Under the pieces are notes generated by a model, which was given only the letters and a program-made list of their open reading frames with translations, made no database searches and was not told the DNA's origin. Source: Gonium pectorale (taxonomy: Eukaryota; Chlorophyta; Chlorophyceae; Chlamydomonadales; Volvocaceae). Taken from it: DNA of 23,954 nt. The stretch lies in the NCBI GenBank assembly GCA_001584585.1, contig LSYV01000050.1:742340-766293 (forward strand), read 5' to 3'. Below are positions 8,695 through 18,604 of the stretch, one piece after another. How positions within the stretch are numbered: the stretch's first letter is position 1; the number at the start of each line of letters is the position of its first letter. The translations under genes were made by a program, and so were the position numbers.

Positions 8695-11600
8695 TCACGG
8701 ACCCATCCTAGCCCGCAGTTTGCACGCCACACGGCACTCGGCGCTGCAGTACAAGACTGCCGCCGCCACGCCCTCACCCCCGCAGCCGCCCTCGCCGCCG
8801 TGGAGCTCCCGCTGCCCCAGCAGCTCCGCCTCGCTGTCTCCCTCCAGGTTGACGCACGCCGGGTTGGCGCACCCCGGCAGCAGGCTCCGCGCTGTTGCCA
8901 GCGGCAGCAGAAGGCCGCCTGGGGCCCGCTCGCCTCCGCCGTCAGCCGCCACCGCCTCGCCGCCTGCGTGACGCGAGGGCGCGCCCGACCCGACCCGAGG
9001 GCGTGCGTCGCCCGCGCGCCTCCGCCCGCAGCCCGCCTGCAGCTGTGCGGCGAGCTCCTCCGCGTCGGCTGCTTCCTGCACCTGCCCGGAGGACCGCAGC
9101 AGTCCCGCCACAGCCCGCAGGTGCTCCGGCCGCCAGGCCACGAGCTGGGGCGGTTCGTTCCCGTCAGGCCCGCTGCCCTGGGCACCGTCCCCGCCAACCA
9201 CAGTAACTGCCACTGCCGCTGCCGCTGCGGCCTCCGCTGCGGCCTCCGCTGCGCCACTCTTTGCACCGCCGTGGCGCTGTTGCTGCTTCTGCTGCTGCTC
9301 GGTGGCCAACACATCCACCACGGCACAGCAGCTCGTTACAAGCGACGCGAGCGCTGTCGAGCGCTCCCCTTGCGGCGCAGCTTGCGGCGGCTCTTGCTGC
9401 TGCTGCTGCTGCTCCGCCGACGGCGGCAGTGGTGGCGTCTCGGGCACGCCGGCGCGTGCCGCGGCCAGCTCAAGCACTGCGCCCAGAAGCTGCACCGCGC
9501 CCGCCTCGTCCAGCAGCAGGGACCGCCAAGCGGCAGCCGCTGCCGGCTCGGCGGCCGCCTCGGCATCCTTACCGACCGCCGCTGTGGAGCCCACCTCGGC
9601 GCCCCCGCAGCTAGCCACACACTGCCGCGCCAGCAGCGGCAGCGCGGGTAGCAGCTCTGCGAGGAGGGCTTCGAACTGGCGGCACTCACTGAAAGGCGCC
9701 ATGTCGGCCGCACCCGCCGGCGCCTGCGGCTTGGACCGCTGCTGCAGGCGCAGCTGCTTTGCCACGCGCCGCAGTAGGCTCGCCAGCGGCGGCAGGCAGG
9801 CGCACAGGGCCAGGGACAACACGCGCGGCAGCTGCGCCGCCGCCGGGCCGGCGGGACCGCCGGCGGCGGCGGCGGGCCCCGGCCCAGCCGCCCGCTGAGC
9901 GGCGACGATGTGCTGCACGCTGCAGGCGGTCGTGCCTGACGCGGCGGCCAGCAGGCACTGCTGCGTGTCCAGCTCGGGGTCCCAGGCGGCTGTCACGACC
10001 CGCGGGTCTTCAAGCGCTCGTACCAGCTTGCCCAGCGTCGCCACCAGCGCCGCCGCCTGGCGCGGCTCGCCGTACGCGAGGAGAGCGGCGAGCAGGCCGT
10101 CAGCCCGCTTCCCGCACCAGCTGCGCACGATGGCCGCCTCGAGCCCGTCAGGCGCCCGGCCGGCGCGGCGCAGCAGCCGCTCCAGGCAGGGCACGACGCC
10201 GCCGCACAACGCCGCCGCAAGCAGGGGCGGCGGCGCATCGGGCGGCAGCCCCTCGCCTGCAATCGGCATCAACGGAGCGAGGACGCGTCGGGACTTCAGG
10301 CAATGAACGTGTTCATGTAGCTTGTGCGGTGGTTGCCCCCACTGCTGCACAATTCCGCTTGTCAACAGGCGGTGCATGCCCCGGAACACAGAACGAAGTC
10401 CCATCGAGAGGTCTTCGTGCCTCACCTGCCCGCGGCCTGAGATTCGGTCCTGCCGACATCCTGTCAAGGGTCTGGCCGAAGGTGTACCAATCAACCGCCT
10501 CACAGAGGTTGAGCCGCAGCGCCGCAGCCGCAAGCCGCCACCACTCGGTCGCGCCCGCCAGCCAGCGTGCTGAGCCGGCGCCCCCGGACAGCAGCTGCAC
10601 GCTGGCCGTCCTCAGCGCCTCACAGCAGAGCTTCGCAATGTCGTCCTCGGGCACTGCCAGGAGCGGCGGGGGTAGCGTCGCCTCCCAGCTGCTGGATGAC
10701 GGAAGAAGGCTTGTGGCGGCGGCGGGGGCTTGCCCGGTGCTCCTGGCAGCGGCGGCGGCGGCGGCGCCAGTAGCAGGGCTCGACGGGCCCCCCCGCCCAC
10801 TGCTGCTTGCGGGCTTCCCTGCGGACTGCTCATGCGCCCGGGCCCGGGAGCCAAGGCCGGCACCGCCAGTGTTTGCACTGCCGCCGGTGCCGCGCTCGTC
10901 CCTGCCGGGGCTGCTGCGACTCGCACCCCGCAGTCGGTGCGCCTCCTCCTCCTTCTCCTCCTCCTCCTCTTCCGCCGCCGCCGGCACCGCCGCATGCACC
11001 GCAGACGCCACCGACAGGCGTGCGACCCGCAGCGCCAGGGCCAGCGCCCCGCACCGGCCGGGCGGTGTCGGCCGGCCCGGCAGCCCCAGCATGCGCAGCA
11101 GGGCTTGCAGGTTCTCACACGCGAGCTGCGGTCCCTGCGGGGCGTCGGCCACACGACGGTCCACCGAGGCCCTTGTGGCTGAGATTATCCCAGGCGGCAG
11201 GCCGTAGGCCGGGCCACCGTCCGCCGCGCACAGCGAAGCCACGCCGACGAACAGCCCCATGCTCAGCACGCAGCGGCCGGGGCCGCAGAGCACACCGCGC
11301 AGCTGTGCAGCGGCTGCAGCGGCTGCAGCGCCCAAGCCTGGCGGCTCGGGGAGGGAGGGGACCTCCAGGACCGCCAGCGTGCCGCACAGAAACGACACCA
11401 TAAACGGACGGAACTGGAGCAACGATAGCAGCTTTTTCCTGGTGTAATCGGAGAAGGCGCCCGCCGGGGCGCCGCCACCGCCCGATGACGGGAAGATCCG
11501 CTCCGTCATCCGCTCCTCCACGCGCGCCGCGTGCTCCAGGATGCAGCTGTCGCGGATGGCCGTCAACAGCTCCAGGCACTGCTCAGCCCATTTACCTGCG

Positions 11601-12343
11601 CCGAGGCCGACCAGCGGCTTGGCATCAATAAGCATGTACACCAGCTGGTACGTAACCTCCACCGAGACCAGCAGCGTCTGCGCAACGTGGTCTTGCAGGG
11701 CGCCGTCGCTGCTGTCATCGAGGCCCCCTTCCGGGGGCTGCTGCAGTGGCCGCAGAGCGTCCGTGCCTGCGGCCAGCTGGCGGCTGATGGCGTGCAGTGC
11801 CTGCGCCCGCAGCAGAGCCGCCACAAAGGCCACCGCGAGCCGCTTCGCCTCGGCCGAGCAGATGCGCCGCAGGAACGCCCCGCTGATCCTGAATGTGTAC
11901 GCCACGACCTGAGCGCGTCTCGCCCGGGCCCTTCCCTGTCCCATGATTTCCTTGGGCATCAGCCGCGAGCACGCCAGGGTCGCTCGTAGCAACGCGAGGC
12001 GCACCGGCTCATCCAGAAGCAGCCCCGATACCGCGTTTTTTTCCAGCGTGGACGGTTGGACGGACCAGGCGGCGACGGGCGCAAGGGCCGACTCGAGCGC
12101 CTGCAGCTCTTCGCCATTTAGCGCCGAGAGGGGCGAACACTCGACTGCTGTGGAGGTCGAGGCCCATGACAGTCTACTGGCCGCAGCCGGCAGCCGCCGC
12201 AGCGCAGATTGCACATCCGTGGGGAGTCCGGCGAAGACGTGGCTGTCACCGGTACAGCTAGCGCCATCAGGGTGTCCACGCCCAGCTCGCCTTGTCAGCG
12301 CGGCTTGTAGCCGGTCGCGGTTAGCAGCGGGCCTCGTCGACAT
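8695..12343 (-). CDS. Large Ala-rich protein with C-terminal MYND-like zinc finger
   Basis: Two minus-strand exons, 12343-10426 and 10256-8695, are joined in phase 1 by a GTGAGG donor and a TTGCAG acceptor, giving 1159 residues. The last 62 residues have the volvocine MYND-like layout: CANPACVNLEGDSEAEL, a single Cys in GGCGG, then YCSAECRVAC. Cysteines fall at about 1102, 1107, 1131, 1143, 1147 and 1151. A standard MYND finger would have C-x2-C pairs and a final H-x3-C; here the first pair is C-x4-C and the final His is absent, so zinc binding is uncertain. MYND fingers bind proline-rich peptides in transcriptional or methyltransferase partners. The remainder is helical Leu/Ala-rich sequence with no domain I recognise, interrupted by low-complexity stretches (Glu/Lys near residue 465, poly-Gln and poly-Ala in exon 2). 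It is divergently arranged with the ALKBH6 gene. Enzymatic function is unknown. Confidence 0.84.
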
Positions 12344-12628
12344 TCCTGCTAGCGTCGATAACCACCATCGTCCATATATCCAAGTTTATTGTATTGATAG
12401 CAACGACTGATATGATAGACTTGCCGGGGCAGGTCGGGCCTCAGGAAGCTAGCTTAGGAAGCCGGCCCGTTGTTGGGTCGAGGTCGGAATCCATGGTCTC
12501 GGAGCCATTCATTCGGCAATCACTCAAAACTGTGGGTTGATGATAAGTATCAACATTGCTCACCTGTCTGACTGACCACTAGCCAGTTGACGCGTTCAAA
12601 TATTGCGGTAGCACACTTGCTGCATCAC
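12344..12628. promoter_or_regulatory. Divergent promoter region (MYND-like gene / ALKBH6)
   Basis: The two start codons are 285 bases apart and point away from each other, so both 5' UTRs and both promoters must fit here unless upstream noncoding exons exist. The sequence is much less G/C-rich than the coding exons. An ATATAT-containing word near 12375 lies close to the MYND-like gene start, and an imperfect palindrome, TTGATGATAAGTATCAA, is at 12537-12553. I see no unambiguous TATA box for either gene. Confidence 0.6.
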
Positions 12629-15238
12629 ATGGCAGAGAGTACCACGCTGCCAGATGTAGATGAGAAAAATCTAGAAGCAGGGGAGGTGCCGCAGGACACC
12701 GGAACGGCATGGCAACGGCGGTACCGTGTCGCTCCGCACCTGCCCAGCCTGTACTACGTGAGGCCTCCGAACGCGCATATACATTCAATGTTGTCCTTCA
12801 CTCCTCCATGCACATGAAAACCCGTGAAACACAACCACGCAGTTACCCGACTACGTGGGCCCAGCGGAGGAGGAGGCCCTGCTGCGGGAGGTTCGGGCAA
12901 GCAAAGCCAAGTGGGTGCAGGTGCGGTGCCAAGGCTAGGGATACCCGTACCAGGTTTGTTCGTCGTCGCTCACATAGGCCTCGCTGCTTTGGCTGGTCAT
13001 CGTTGGTATGGTACGGCTAGGTTGAGAGGGGTTGAGCGGCAGTCACTCGGGAGTGAGTGGTTCAACAAAACTAGGGGTTTTGGATGACGAATAGGAAGTC
13101 GAGCAACTGCCGCAAGTTGACTTGAGGAGGGCTGACCTCTGATTGGGTCGATCCCCGCTCCAAGTGGGGAGTCGCTTACATCACCCATCCATCACACAGG
13201 TTAAGCGAGTCACCGGCTCCGCTGCTGCTGCTGCCGTTCACATTGGTCTGCGAGGCCTGCCCCATGTTCGCCGCCGTGCAACTGCACGCTGGGGGCCATG
13301 CCAGGGGGGCTCACAACTCCTCTAGGGCAAGACTCTCTTGCTGTCCTGTCGTGCTGTTGCCTTTCCCAAAAGGCTGCACTCGGGGCCGCCCGGCCTCCAA
13401 AGAACGTTGCACCGTCTGCAAAGCCTTTTTGCCCCGCCTGACCCTCCCCTCTGGCAGCTCTCCGGCCGGCGGCTCCAGAACCACGGAGGCGTGGTGCACA
13501 CCAAGGGGCTCATACCCGCGCCGCTGCCCAGCTGGCTGGGGCCGCTGCTGCGGCGGCTGGCGGCGGAGGGCGGCGATGATGGAGGGGGAGAAGGCAGCGG
13601 CGGCGGCGGTCTGTACGGCGGGCGGCCGCCCAATCACGTGCTCGTCAACTCGTACCATCCGGGAGAGGGTATTATGGTGGGTGGGGGAGCACTGACAGCT
13701 GAGCACGCGCTGGCGTGCACCCGACAGGTGCGCTTCGCGTAAAGCACCGAGCCCTGCCTACCAGCTCTGCCCGCCAGGCCTTTCGCAGCCACATCGTGTA
13801 ACGCCTCGTTTGGCCTTGCGAATTGGCGTATGGACGAGCTTAACCCGTATAAGCTTGACCCCAACAGAGCTCTCGATCCTCCTTAAGACCGTTTAGAGCT
13901 TACTGTACCGTTCTTGGCCCCGCACTTGCCTCGTCTGCATCCTCTGCCTGCCTGCCGGCCTGCCTGCCGGCTGGTTCCCCCGCTGCCGGCCAGCCGCACG
14001 AGGACGGCCCCGCGTACCATCCCGTGGTGGCCATCCTGTCGCTGGGGGCGCCCGCGGTGCTGCGCTTCCGGAGGAAGCCGCGGAGGGGCGGTGGGTTGGG
14101 GTGCGGGCTGGGGCCGCCGGCACGCACGCATGCAGGGTGGGGGCATGCAGCGTGTGACGGTCGCTCGGGAGCAAGGCAGGGCCGGCGCCACTGCCGCGGC
14201 CGCGGCCACGAATGGTTTCCTCATGAGTCGGTACCCTGCAGTACCGCAGCAGCGCTTCGCGATGCTGGGATCCTCGGCCTCACGTTTCCATAACCTTAAC
14301 ATGCCTTTATGAAGGGGCCTGCTCGTGGGCGTGGCTCGAGCTCATGTACCTTCCCCTTTCAGCAGTTGCTCAAGCCATCAATCGCATTGAGGGTACCGCC
14401 AGCCGCAAACCTTGGTCTCTGATCGTGTTTCGTCTTTCCTTCCCTTGCCCTCGCGCCGGGCCGGTCGGTCGGCAGGCGAGGAGAGCGCGGACCCTGAGGC
14501 GGCCTCCGGGCCCCAGCGCGCGGGTGAGGCGGGGGAGGGGACGGAGGCAACTGAGGGGGCCGGCTCCTCCCCACCGACCGCCGCCTCCGCGGCTCCCGCC
14601 TCCTCTCCCTCGCCGGGCTCTCCCTCTGCCGGGCCCGCCCCCGTATCCGCCTCCGTGCTGCTGCAGCCCCGCAGCCTGGTGGTGTTCCGGGACGAGGCCT
14701 TCACGCACTGCCTGCACTCCATAGACGAGGTGGGGCGCAGCGGGCGGAGGGGTGAGGGGTGGCCGCCTGCGAGTGCTGGGTGCTGCGCTAGGTCTTGCGC
14801 ACACCGTATTCCGGGTGCAGCTGCCTCGCAGGATTGGGACCTGCGCACAGCTTGCCTGCCGGCCCATTGCAGCACGCTGCGCAGCGCCTGCGCAGGGCAG
14901 CACACCACGGGCTGCAAGTAGCCCCGGACTCGACCTCCTCAGTCCGGAGGGGGAGGGGTTCAGGAGCATCGCACGCGCCTCGGGTGCTTGTCCTCCTCCG
15001 CTTCTTGGCAGCTGCATGCTCACCGAATCCACCCCGTCGCGTGTGGCCACGTACTCCCGTGGCCCTCACGCGCCGCCAGGTGTACGAGGAGCGGTTAGAT
15101 GAGTCAGTTGCCAACCTGCACATGTACGGCATGGAACCGGGGGGGCTGCTGCCGCGCGGCGGCGAGCGTATCTCGCTGACGGTGCGGCGGGTGGCGCGGG
15201 TGCTGCCCAGCCTACTGCGACCGCGCGGCGCGGCGTGA
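12629..15238 (+). CDS. ALKBH6: ALKBH6-type Fe(II)/2-oxoglutarate dioxygenase
   Basis: Six exons are 12629-12757, 12843-12920, 13458-13676, 13994-14090, 14476-14729 and 15080-15238. All have GT donors and AG acceptors and keep phase, giving 311 residues. The spliced protein follows ALKBH6 throughout: [108 protein letters not shown]. Predicted iron ligands are His144, Asp146 (the HED motif) and His255. Arg289 and Arg295 (R-I-S-L-T-V-R) are predicted to hold 2-oxoglutarate. AlkB-family enzymes oxidatively demethylate nucleic acids or proteins; ALKBH6 is one of the less well defined members, and its substrate cannot be read from sequence. Residues 175-233, at the start of exon 5, are an algal low-complexity insertion. 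The start is the first in-frame ATG, about 42 residues before the first conserved block, similar to animal homologues. Confidence 0.93.
13945..13973. repeat. CTGC/CCGG short tandem repeat in ALKBH6 intron 3
   Basis: TGCCTGCC units alternate with GCCGG about 20 bases before the acceptor of ALKBH6 exon 4. It supplies pyrimidine-rich sequence close to the 3' splice site but no other signal. Confidence 0.6.
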
Positions 15239-16146
15239 GAGGTCTACGCAGTTTATAAGGGCAACGGCGCCGTCTCACACGGCACACAGTTAGCCGCTTA
15301 TGGACCGCGTAGCGGCCCTGACAGGAAGCTTGTCCTTATCATAAACCATATATCGGGGGCGACTCGCGAGAGGGCAGAGGCTGGCCCCTGCAAGGGCATG
15401 GCCGGCCTGGAGTGGAGGACGGGAGCCGATGGCGGCGGGATTGGCTACTCTTGGCGTCTCTGGAGCGTAGCTGGCACGTGGGATGCGGTTGTGTATGGAC
15501 GTGGTCATACCGTTGGCTATTGGGGTGGCTCTGTCAAGTGGACTCCGCAACCATCGGGTGTGGTGCCGTAGCCGTTCACGCACCCAACCCCGAGCGCATT
15601 CGGGACATGGGACATGGGCGTGACGTGAAGTACTGGCCTGGACCATAGTACCGCCGCCATAGCCCTGGTATCTGGGCGTGGTATGTTTCTGTGGCAGTCG
15701 AGTCTGCACTGTTGATCGTTTCAATTTTCATATGGTGGAAAGGCGTGCTCTTACGGCACGGTGATACAGCTGCGGTATGCATGCACAGGTGTGGTTGCGT
15801 GTACAAAACCCACAAAAATGACTACTGATGTTCCACCTTCAATCATCCCAGGCTTACGCACGCCACAATCTCGTTCTGCTGTGGGCACGTGTGTTTGTCC
15901 CAACCCAGTTCCACAATGCGACCCTGCCATGCCATGAAATCTCGCCCTCTCCTGCTCCGCCTTCTCGGTCCGCCTGCGCAGCTCCCGCACCGAGCACGGC
16001 CGCGCCTCTCTCCGCCCTCTCCCCGCCCCTCTCCCAGCCCCTCTCCCAGCCGTGTGCGGCTCCGCTGCCAGCGCCGTCACGCCCGCTGGGCCCATAGCCG
16101 CCCTGCGCTTGGCCCTCGCCGTCCTCGCTCCCCGCTTAGCGCTGCC
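15239..16146. other. 3' flank of ALKBH6, no supported gene
   Basis: This region follows the ALKBH6 stop codon. Open frames on both strands are short or low-complexity. The G/C- and CT-rich part at about 15930-16060 carries a tandem CCCCTCTCCCAG repeat. No plus-strand TGTAA occurs before 16269, so the ALKBH6 3' UTR may span all of this and reach past the orphan exon on the other strand. Confidence 0.5.
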
Positions 16147-16260
16147 CTACCATCCGCCGGGGGGGCCCGCCCCGCCCTCGCCTTCGCCCCCGTCGTCGCT
16201 GCTCAGCAGCTGCGCGCCGGCCTCCAACAGGTGGCCAGGTGGGTAGATGCGCTTGGAGGT
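16147..16260 (-). CDS. Possible orphan terminal exon (TSKRIYPPGHLLEA...)
   Basis: After a clean minus-strand acceptor (CACCCTGCAG ending at 16261) there is a 38-codon frame with strong G/C third-position bias, ending in TAG at 16149-16147. It begins TSKRIYPPGHLLEAGAQLL and turns into an acidic Gly-rich tail. The RIYPPGHLL core resembles the short (L/I)YPPG(R/K) segment that follows the catalytic Asp region in class 3 / diacylglycerol lipases, but that is a weak likeness on few residues. No upstream lipase exon is visible on this strand within the window, so it may be the relic of a 3' gene end or a chance reading frame. Confidence 0.25.
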   Translation of the reverse strand, partial: TSKRIYPPGHLLEAGAQLLSSDDGGEGEGGAGPPGGW

Positions 16261-16268
16261 CTGCAGGG

Positions 16269-16273
16269 TGTAA
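16269..16273 (+). terminator. Candidate TGTAA polyadenylation motif for ALKBH6
   Basis: This is the first plus-strand TGTAA after the ALKBH6 stop codon, 1.03 kb downstream. It would give a long but not exceptional algal 3' UTR that overlaps the opposite-strand orphan exon. Confidence 0.35.
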
Positions 16274-16433
16274 GGAATGCGGAGGGGGGGGGTGCTTTGC
16301 GAGTTGTCCACGGGTCCCCAAGACAGGCGTCAGATGGTGAACCTGCAGTACAGAATCGTCATGTTGGGCGATTGGCCGACTGTGCCCCGCAAGCCGCAAG
16401 CCGCAGCCACTCTCTCGGGCCCTTGCTTGCACC

Positions 16434-17189
16434 TCAAGCCTTAAAGCCGTGCTGCGCTGCACGGTCACCAAAGCGAGCGAGCCCAACGACACCGCGCCGG
16501 GTTTTGGAGCGCGCGGAATTCGGATTTCGTCGTGAGCTCCGCACTATCATTATGTTCCTCAATGCATGGAGGGCGGGGGCCTCTGGCGGCGGGGACCTGA
16601 TGCACGGGACCGCCACACGCGACACTCTTCCCGAGCGACTGCTGCACGGTTTGCAGTCTGGCGGTTGGCCGCCCTTTCGGGCAGGCGGGGCCTCGACGTG
16701 TTTGCACGTCAACCTAGTGCCGGCTGTGGGTGGCCCTGGCTGTTGTGAGCGCTGCACAACTGCCGCTGTATAGAATATACAACGTCTGAGGGCATTCAGG
16801 GCGTCGGAGGGCAGCGCAGCCCGGCTGCACCTCTCGGCACCTGTCTCACGCAACAGCCAGCCCCGCCTTGCGACAACCGCGCGGCTTTCATTCGGATGCG
16901 GGGCATTCAACTGATCTTCCCTTTTTATGTCATACTGCGCCGTGCCGTAATAATGTGTTTCCATTAAGGCAATAACAGCCTCACAATGCGTTGCGGCGTG
17001 TGCAGTGACCCACGGGTCTGCCGCCCCGTCCATGCCCACAACGGCTAGCGGTATGTCGTGACAACTCAACTCCAAGCGCATCCAATTGTCCCGTAACGGC
17101 AACAACGAAACGGCACGGCGCCAAACGCCACGCCATTGGCGAATGTTTGGATTGCCCCAATGGCACAGTGTCGCAGCACAGCGGGCCAC
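16434..17189 (-). other. Protein-like open frame, possible downstream exon of the LRR locus
   Basis: Starting at a GGATTGCAG acceptor (exon base 17189), the minus strand stays open to 16434. The first 100 or so codons read like real protein: LLPLRDNWMRLELSCHDIPL, then VVGMDGAADPWVTAHAATHC, then EAVIALMETHYYGTAQYDIK. A GTGAGG donor at 17365 on the preceding LRR segment joins to it in phase 0 across a 176-base intron. Codon use is unlike every neighbouring gene: TTG, TTA, ATT, CAT, TAT and GTT are common. After about 16880 the frame looks noncoding. I do not recognise the family. It may be a lowly expressed exon, a decaying paralogue or a captured fragment. Confidence 0.33.
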
Positions 17190-17365
17190 CTGCAATCCGG
17201 GCGCATTCCGATGGGGCTCCAACCCGCCAACCATGTCTGACCGCTCGCTCCGTGCGACCCTCTGACACTCCAGGCAGGCCCTCTGCCTCGCAGCTCGACC
17301 AAGAGCCATCGGCCCATCACACACTCCACAACTCCACGTGCATCTGCCGCCTCACCTTGCCTCAC

Positions 17366-18037
17366 CTGACCGGCCCCGCCCCGAGGCGGCCGAGGCGGCC
17401 GAGGCGTAACCGCACTGTGACGCAGTCGGCCTTGGCGCTGACCATGTCCATAGAAACTGGACAGCCCCGCACCCCCCAGCAGGACATGCACGCGTTCCAC
17501 CAGCGACCGCATCGCCAGGGCGCGGCTCTCGTCGTCCCACTCGTCCCCATACTCCCACAGCATTGCACCCTCATCCCCCGATTCATATTCACATTCATCC
17601 TCACCGCCGCCGCCCTCAGCACCGCCGCCGTCCTCAGCACCGCCGCCGCCACCCGTCGGCGGCTTGCCCTTGCCCTTGCCGGCAGCGCGGTGGCGCTTCT
17701 GCATGCCCGCGCTGCACACGGACACCAGCGCGGTGGCGACCTCCTCACGCCCGTCGCAGGCGAGGTCCCACGCCCACAGCTCTAGCGTCCGGAGGCGGCG
17801 CAGGCCGGCCAGCAGGGGCAGCGCCGCAACTGGGTAGGTGGTAAGCATGCCCTTGAGGCTCAGAAGGCGTTGCGTCCGCAGGACAGGCAGCAGCGCCAAG
17901 CCGCCGTCAGTAGCGTTCCAGGTCACAATAGAGACACGTGAGCATGAGGAGGCCAGGGTATGCAGGGCAGGGCAGGGACCGCAGGGCGCTGTCACGGACG
18001 AGGGCTGGCCCATGCCCGTGTGGACTGCTCGGGGCAC
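17366..18037 (-). pseudogene. C-terminal part of an LRR protein related to the F-box/LRR gene, probably truncated
   Basis: The minus-strand frame contains leucine-rich repeats, LLPVLRTQRLLSLKGML and LPLLAGLRRLRTLELWAWDL. An EEVATALVSV segment follows, then a Gly/Glu/Asp low-complexity acidic region, then SLVERVHVLLGGAGL. The same order occurs at the end of the gene at 5686-8133 (LPRLRLLALDARF, EVAEAVRALL, acidic Ser-rich region, LVRLLQAELRGAGL), so the two look paralogous. No F-box and no first LRR exon can be found upstream: the next bases are the GT microsatellite, then the P450 gene on the other strand. After GAGL the frame loses resemblance, while another frame (MDMVSAKADCVTVRLRL, stopping near 17362) reads better, hinting at a frameshift. 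A GTGAGG donor follows at 17365. It could instead be a short expressed gene with an unrecognised first exon. Confidence 0.45.
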
Positions 18038-18085
18038 AAGATACAGGCACCACAGTAATACGGATTGGGAGGTGCTGCTCCCCCC

Positions 18086-18087
<2 letters not shown>

Positions 18088-18146
<59 letters not shown>
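18088..18146. repeat. 59-base (GT)n microsatellite
   Basis: An uninterrupted run of 29 GT units plus a final G lies between the truncated LRR locus and the P450 gene. Perfect GT tracts of this kind are frequent and highly variable in volvocine genomes. It sits just where the missing 5' part of the LRR locus would be expected. Confidence 0.97.
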
Positions 18147-18148
<2 letters not shown>

Positions 18149-18604
18149 TCGGTTGAGCAGCTCCGGTAAGGACGGCTGAGCAGGGCTGCGGAAGTGGTTA
18201 GTCCGTACTAGATCTAGACGTATTTAGCAATGAGCTGTGGACTACTTGGAGAGTATTGCTGTATGCGCACAGCATGGTGCCACGTGTTACGTACACGTCG
18301 TTTTTTCTTTTTTGTGGTTGCAGTATCGCTCCGAGACTACTGGCACACTAGTGGAAAGCCTGGAAAGAGGGTACATCCGAGAGTGACGGGGCTAGGGGGA
18401 AGGGGCGGAAAATCATGCGAGTCTTAGACTGATGACAGCGCGGGGGCTGGGAGCAGGGTGCTCTCATGAAGGCCGTCGGGATGGGAGTAGAGGCACGGGT
18501 AAGGAGAATATGGCAGAGGGTGAGACGCGCGGGAGATAGGGGGCGGAAGGAGGGGATTCAGGGGAAGGCAAGGAGTCGCGCCGAATTTGAAAGGAAGATC
18601 CAGA
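18147..18604. other. Upstream region of the P450 gene
   Basis: About 460 bases with lower G/C content separate the GT repeat from the first P450 ATG. I looked here for the missing P450 N-terminus (hydrophobic anchor, proline hinge) and found none in any plus frame. A T-rich tract with TTTTTTCTTTTTTGTGGTTGCAG ends in a good acceptor near 18322, but the sequence after it has no recognisable coding continuity with the P450. Confidence 0.5.

Noticed and set aside
9759..11207. Plus-strand open frame of 482 codons
   Set aside because: It is antisense to the MYND-like gene, an Arg/Ala/Pro-rich shadow produced by high G/C content, with no domain.
12538..12575. TGATGA followed by CTGA, resembling C/D box snoRNA motifs
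   Set aside because: The boxes are only about 30 bases apart with no matching terminal stem, too short for a C/D snoRNA. It lies in the divergent promoter.
15889..16773. Plus-strand open frame of 294 codons
   Set aside because: It is rich in Arg/Pro/Ser simple sequence at its start with no conserved motif later, and lies in the probable ALKBH6 3' UTR.
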